Source: Gimibacter soli
GTDB taxonomy: Bacteria; Pseudomonadota; Alphaproteobacteria; Sphingomonadales; Kordiimonadaceae
Assembly (NCBI RefSeq): GCF_028463845.1
Contig: NZ_CP116805.1
Span: 3,527,785 to 3,591,784, forward strand
Length of the DNA: 64,000 nucleotides
Direction: 5' to 3'
This document shows positions 60,906 through 64,000 of the stretch, one piece after another. The notes beneath the pieces are model-generated. The model was not told the DNA's origin. It saw only the letters and a program-made list of their open reading frames with translations, and did no database searches. The first letter of the stretch is position 1. Each line of letters opens with the position of its first letter. The position numbers and the translations under genes were made by a program.

Positions 60906-63071
60906 TCAGACGAACTCGAACCCCGCCTTGGTCATGGGCAGGTCCATGATGCGCTTGCCGGTTTTCGCGAAGATCGCGTTGGCGACTGCCGGGCCGGTCG
61001 GCGGCACGCCGGGTTCGCCGACGCCGGTGGGCGCATTGTTCGACGGCACGATGGCCACGTCCACGGCCGGCATCTCCTTGTTCCGGAGAAGCTCATAGTC
61101 CGGGAAGTTATACTGGTCGACCTCGCCGTCCGTCAGCGTGATGGCATCGCGGAAAATGGCCGTCAGCGCGAAGCCCGCCCCGCCTTCCATCTGGGCGCGG
61201 ATCACATCGGGATTGACCGCCACGCCGCATTCGACTGCCATATGGAGCTTGTCGACATGGACGCTGGTGCCATCCGCCGCCACATCCGCCACAACGGCAA
61301 CGCAGGTGTTGAAGGAATAATGGCAGGCAAAGCCGCGCTGGTCGCCCTTCTTCCAGCCCGAGGTCTCCCGGACCAGCTTGATCGCTTCGATCATGCGGGC
61401 CTGATTGGGCTTTGCAGGGTCCAGCATCGACAGGCGCATCTCGATCGGGTCCTGCCCGCTTTCGCGCGCCACCATATCGAGAAGGCTTTCCATCACGAAG
61501 GCAGTGTGGGTATGCCCCACCGAGCGCCACCAGAGGATCGGCACCGGTGTCTCGAAATCGCTGAGACCAATGGCCAGATTCGGCAGGGTATAAAGGCTCT
61601 CCGCCACACCCTCCACCGAGGTCGGGTCCACCCCGTTCTGCACCATGCCTTCGAAGGGCGAGCCCTTCATGATCGACTTGGTGGCGATCCGGTGATCCCA
61701 GCCGACGATCTTGCCGCCCCCATCGAGCCCCACTTTCGCACGATGTGCCGCGACAGAACGGTAATAGCCACCGCGAATGTCGTCTTCCCGGCTCCACACC
61801 AGTTTCACCGGCGCCTTGCGGTCCGACACGGCAAAGGCCATCGCGGCTTCGACATTATAGTCGGAATCCTTGTTGGCCCGCCGCCCGAAAGACCCACCAG
61901 CATAATAGGTTTTGATCTCCACCTTTTCAGGCGCAAGGCCAAGGGCGGCGGCCACCATCGGCCGGGTGAAGGTCGGGAACTGGCACCCGTCATGAACCCG
62001 CACGCCGCCACCGGCGACCGGCTCGATGATGCAGTTCTCGGGCTCCAGCGGCGCATGGGCAAGGAAGGGGAAATCAAACTCCGCCTCGATGGTTTTGGCG
62101 GCACCGGCGAGTGCCGGAGCAACGGAGGCCAGCGATACTTCGTGGCTTGCCTCGAACTGCGGCTTGTCCAGAAGCGCATGCAGGTCTGCCGTCATGGCAT
62201 CGGTGCTGCGGCCTTCGGCCTTGGTGAAATCCCATTCGACCGAGAGCGCATCACGGGCCTGGAACGCCGCCCAGGTGTTTTTCCCGAAGGCCACAACACC
62301 CGCGTTATTCGGCAGGGCCTTGGCCGCGATGAAGCCCGGCACGCCTTTCGCGCCGCTGTCATCGAACGAGGTAACGGTGCCGCCAAACCTGGGCGCCCGC
62401 ATGATGGCGGCATAGATCATACCCGGCAGATGCACATCCATGGCGAACATGGCGGTGCCGTCGGTTTTGCCATCATTGTCCTTGCGGTGCAGCTTGGCAT
62501 TACCGATCAACTTGAACTGGTCGGGCGTCTTGATTGTCGGCTTCTCGGCCGGCTGCAGCTTGGCCGCTGCCGATACGAACTTGCCGAAATGGCCCGATTT
62601 GCTGCCGGATTTCAGGATGCCTTTTTCAACGGTGATCGATGCCGGGTCAACCTTCCAGCTGGCGGCAGCCGCCCGCACGAGCAGGTCGCGCGCGGCGGCA
62701 CCCGCCTCGCGGTACTGCAGGAAGGAATTGGCGATCGAGGTGGAGCCGCCGGTGCCCTGCGCCCCGAAAAAGAGGTTCGCATAAAGCTTGTCATTGGCAG
62801 CGGCAAACTCGGGCTTCACGCGGTCCCAGTCCGCATCCAGCTCTTCAGCGACAAGGGTCGTGAGGCCGGTCGTGGTGCCCTGCCCCATTTCGAAATGCTT
62901 GATGATCACGGTGACCATGCCGTCGGCGTCAATCCGGACGAACGGGTTGATGTCAGCGCTCAGGCTGCCGGCAGCCGCCAGCACACCGCGCGCGTTAAGG
63001 CCGATGAGGAGGGCGGCAGCACCGGCAGCCGAGCCTCTCAGGAAGCCGCGACGGGAAACACTGATATTCAT
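60906..63071 (-). CDS. Molybdopterin-dependent aldehyde/isoquinoline oxidoreductase large subunit (IorB type)
   Basis: The 721-residue protein begins with a Tat signal (SRRGFLRGSAAGAAALLIGL), so it is folded with its cofactor and exported. The xanthine-dehydrogenase-type molybdopterin region includes GQGTTTGLTTLVAEELDADW near 65, FGAQGTGGSTSIANSF near 100 and VDFDP-less catalytic-side GEPGVPPTGPAVANAIF near the end, where the conserved glutamate attacks the metal-bound water. The IorB branch oxidises N-heterocycles or aldehydes, with the [2Fe-2S] subunit next door. The electron acceptor, often a cytochrome c, is not in the window. Co-transcribed with the small subunit. Confidence 0.87.
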   Translation of the reverse strand: MNISVSRRGFLRGSAAGAAALLIGLNARGVLAAAGSLSADINPFVRIDADGMVTVIIKHFEMGQGTTTGLTTLVAEELDADWDRVKPEFAAANDKLYANLFFGAQGTGGSTSIANSFLQYREAGAAARDLLVRAAAASWKVDPASITVEKGILKSGSKSGHFGKFVSAAAKLQPAEKPTIKTPDQFKLIGNAKLHRKDNDGKTDGTAMFAMDVHLPGMIYAAIMRAPRFGGTVTSFDDSGAKGVPGFIAAKALPNNAGVVAFGKNTWAAFQARDALSVEWDFTKAEGRSTDAMTADLHALLDKPQFEASHEVSLASVAPALAGAAKTIEAEFDFPFLAHAPLEPENCIIEPVAGGGVRVHDGCQFPTFTRPMVAAALGLAPEKVEIKTYYAGGSFGRRANKDSDYNVEAAMAFAVSDRKAPVKLVWSREDDIRGGYYRSVAAHRAKVGLDGGGKIVGWDHRIATKSIMKGSPFEGMVQNGVDPTSVEGVAESLYTLPNLAIGLSDFETPVPILWWRSVGHTHTAFVMESLLDMVARESGQDPIEMRLSMLDPAKPNQARMIEAIKLVRETSGWKKGDQRGFACHYSFNTCVAVVADVAADGTSVHVDKLHMAVECGVAVNPDVIRAQMEGGAGFALTAIFRDAITLTDGEVDQYNFPDYELLRNKEMPAVDVAIVPSNNAPTGVGEPGVPPTGPAVANAIFAKTGKRIMDLPMTKAGFEFV

Positions 63072-63074
63072 GGC

Positions 63075-63536
63075 TTAGCCCTCCAGCTTTTCCGAGGCGA
63101 GCTTAACGGCCTCGTTGATGCGGACATAGGTGACGCAGCGGCAGGCGTTGCCGTCCATATAGTCGCGGATCTCGGCGTCACTGGGTTTCGGATTTTCCGA
63201 CAGGAGCCCGATGGCCGACATGATCTGGCCGGACTGGCACCAGCCGCACTGCACCACGTCCTTTTCGCGCCACGCCGCCTGTACTGCCTCGGCAATCCGG
63301 CCTTTGGCACCTTCGATGGTGGTGATGTCGGTCTCTACGGCGTCCTCGACGAAGGTCTGGCAGGACCGGGACGGCGTGCCATCCAGATGCACGGTGCAGG
63401 CGCCGCAATAGGCAACCCCGCAGCCAAATTTGGTGCCCGTGAGCTTCATCTCGTCGCGCAGCACCCACAAAAGGGGCGTGCCGGGTTCGGCTTCAACGGT
63501 GCGCTTCTGACCATTGATCTTGAGTTCATATTGCAT
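63075..63536 (-). CDS. [2Fe-2S] subunit of the molybdenum hydroxylase (IorA type)
   Basis: The 153-residue protein carries the plant-type ferredoxin cluster ligands Cys39, Cys44, Cys47 and Cys59 (GCGVAYCGACTVHLDG) and the second cluster ligands Cys97, Cys100, Cys132 and Cys134 (CGWC and CRC). It passes electrons from the molybdopterin subunit. The ATG at 63536 has GAGAGG 8 bases before; the longer frame begins in upstream intergenic DNA. It ends 4 bases before the large subunit start. Confidence 0.92.
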   Translation of the reverse strand: MQYELKINGQKRTVEAEPGTPLLWVLRDEMKLTGTKFGCGVAYCGACTVHLDGTPSRSCQTFVEDAVETDITTIEGAKGRIAEAVQAAWREKDVVQCGWCQSGQIMSAIGLLSENPKPSDAEIRDYMDGNACRCVTYVRINEAVKLASEKLEG

Positions 63537-63723
63537 GGCTTTTCCTCTCTGTGACGCCGTTGGGTCATAGATGCGGCTCTGGGATGGGGGAGGGAGAAAT
63601 CCTCGGCGCCAGTATTTCCCACAATCGCCCCGCCGTCTCGCACTTAGCGCGCCGGGGCCGGTAAACTTGTGGTGAGGGCGGGCCCGTGACCCGCATGCGC
63701 GCCGCGTCCGCATTGCTTCCGCA

Positions 63724-63761
63724 CAAACAAAAACGGCTCAGACATTTCTGTCTAAGCCGTT
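63724..63761 (-). terminator. Terminator after tRNA-fMet
   Basis: On the minus strand, AACGGCTTAGACA pairs with TGTCTGAGCCGTT around a 4-base loop, with one mismatch, and is followed by TTTGTTTG. It lies 8 bases after the tRNA 3' end. Confidence 0.88.
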
Positions 63762-63769
63762 CTGATTAT

Positions 63770-63846
<77 letters not shown>

Positions 63847-63870
63847 TCAAGAAAGTCTGATCCTGATTTG

Positions 63871-63900
63871 AACAAAAAGCCGCACGGGCATCGTGCGGCT
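63871..63900 (-). terminator. Hairpin between 5S rRNA and tRNA-fMet
   Basis: Arms AGCCGCACG (63878-63886) and CGTGCGGCT (63892-63900) are perfect, and TTTTTGTT follows on the minus strand. It separates 5S from tRNA-fMet and could stop or process the transcript there. Confidence 0.8.
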
Positions 63901-63943
63901 CGTGTGTCCAATGAGATTGTGTCGATGTTTATCGCTATTTTGT

Positions 63944-64000
63944 AGATCTGGCGGCGACCTACTCTTCCGCAGCTTGAGCTGAAGTACCATTGGCACGAGG
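63944..64000 (-). rRNA. 5S rRNA, 3' part
   Basis: Read on the minus strand the window end gives GCCAATGGTACTTCAGCTCA, then GCGGAAGAGTAGGTCGCCGC, followed by CAGATCTA. This is the conserved 3' third of 5S rRNA. The start lies beyond the window. It confirms that an rRNA operon ends here, with 16S and 23S expected further right. Confidence 0.9.

Overview
The window is high-GC, densely packed bacterial DNA with alphaproteobacterial traits: 4-bp start/stop overlaps, many GTG and TTG starts, dispersed palindromes of the 'CGTTCGTCCTGAGG' and 'CCGGACTTGATCCGG' type, and an rRNA operon ending in 5S followed by initiator tRNA-Met. A marine or aquatic heterotroph of the Kordiimonas or sphingomonad kind fits the gene content, but this is an inference, not a taxonomic call. 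No plasmid, phage, CRISPR array or intact insertion sequence was seen.

Layout. 1-6.3 kb: the start of a glycine-rich exported protein, a small gene coupled to a 2-oxoglutarate hydroxylase, succinate-semialdehyde dehydrogenase (gabD) and two PLP aminotransferases. 6.4-11.9 kb: an accessory pocket around an acyl-CoA dehydrogenase. A membrane-protein gene lies between two exact 46-bp direct repeats on its upstream side. A glycosyltransferase lies between the dehydrogenase and a diverged 248-bp copy of its own 3' end on the downstream side. An AT-rich tract, two small genes and an exported protein of eight cysteine-rich repeats follow. 12-24 kb: a DUF4212/sodium:solute symporter pair, a GH3 lipoprotein glucosidase with its LacI regulator and operator, gabT, a TPR protein, a DUF502 membrane protein and fumC. 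24-36 kb: a Rieske oxygenase coupled to a nuclease-like gene, then transporters (CaCA, SSS, SulP, Na/Pi), a beta-CASP hydrolase, a second 2OG oxygenase and an S9 peptidase.

36-43 kb is an iron section: a TonB-dependent siderophore receptor, a small membrane protein and a PepSY protein in one operon behind a Fur-like site. A hybrid histidine kinase and a periplasmic binding protein diverge around a second Fur-like site. 43-52 kb is a catabolic operon on the minus strand: SDR, biotin-dependent carboxylase beta, citronellyl-CoA-type dehydrogenase, enoyl-CoA hydratase, biotin carboxylase alpha, a DUF849 (BKACE) enzyme and an isovaleryl-CoA-type dehydrogenase. A divergent TetR gene and a near-perfect 20-bp palindrome control it. 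It mixes leucine (liu) and acyclic terpene (atu) features and has no HMG-CoA lyase. 52-64 kb: a HEAT protein with an exported partner, a 2072-residue DUF4347/RTX adhesin with 375-bp tandem repeats, a sulfotransferase, a two-subunit molybdenum hydroxylase (IorAB type), tRNA-fMet and the 3' end of 5S rRNA.

Genes that appear to work together are gabT and gabD (GABA to succinate; they share an upstream motif although 16 kb apart), the liu/atu-like operon (branched acyl-CoA carboxylation and cleavage), the Fur-linked iron genes, and the LacI-GH3 pair.
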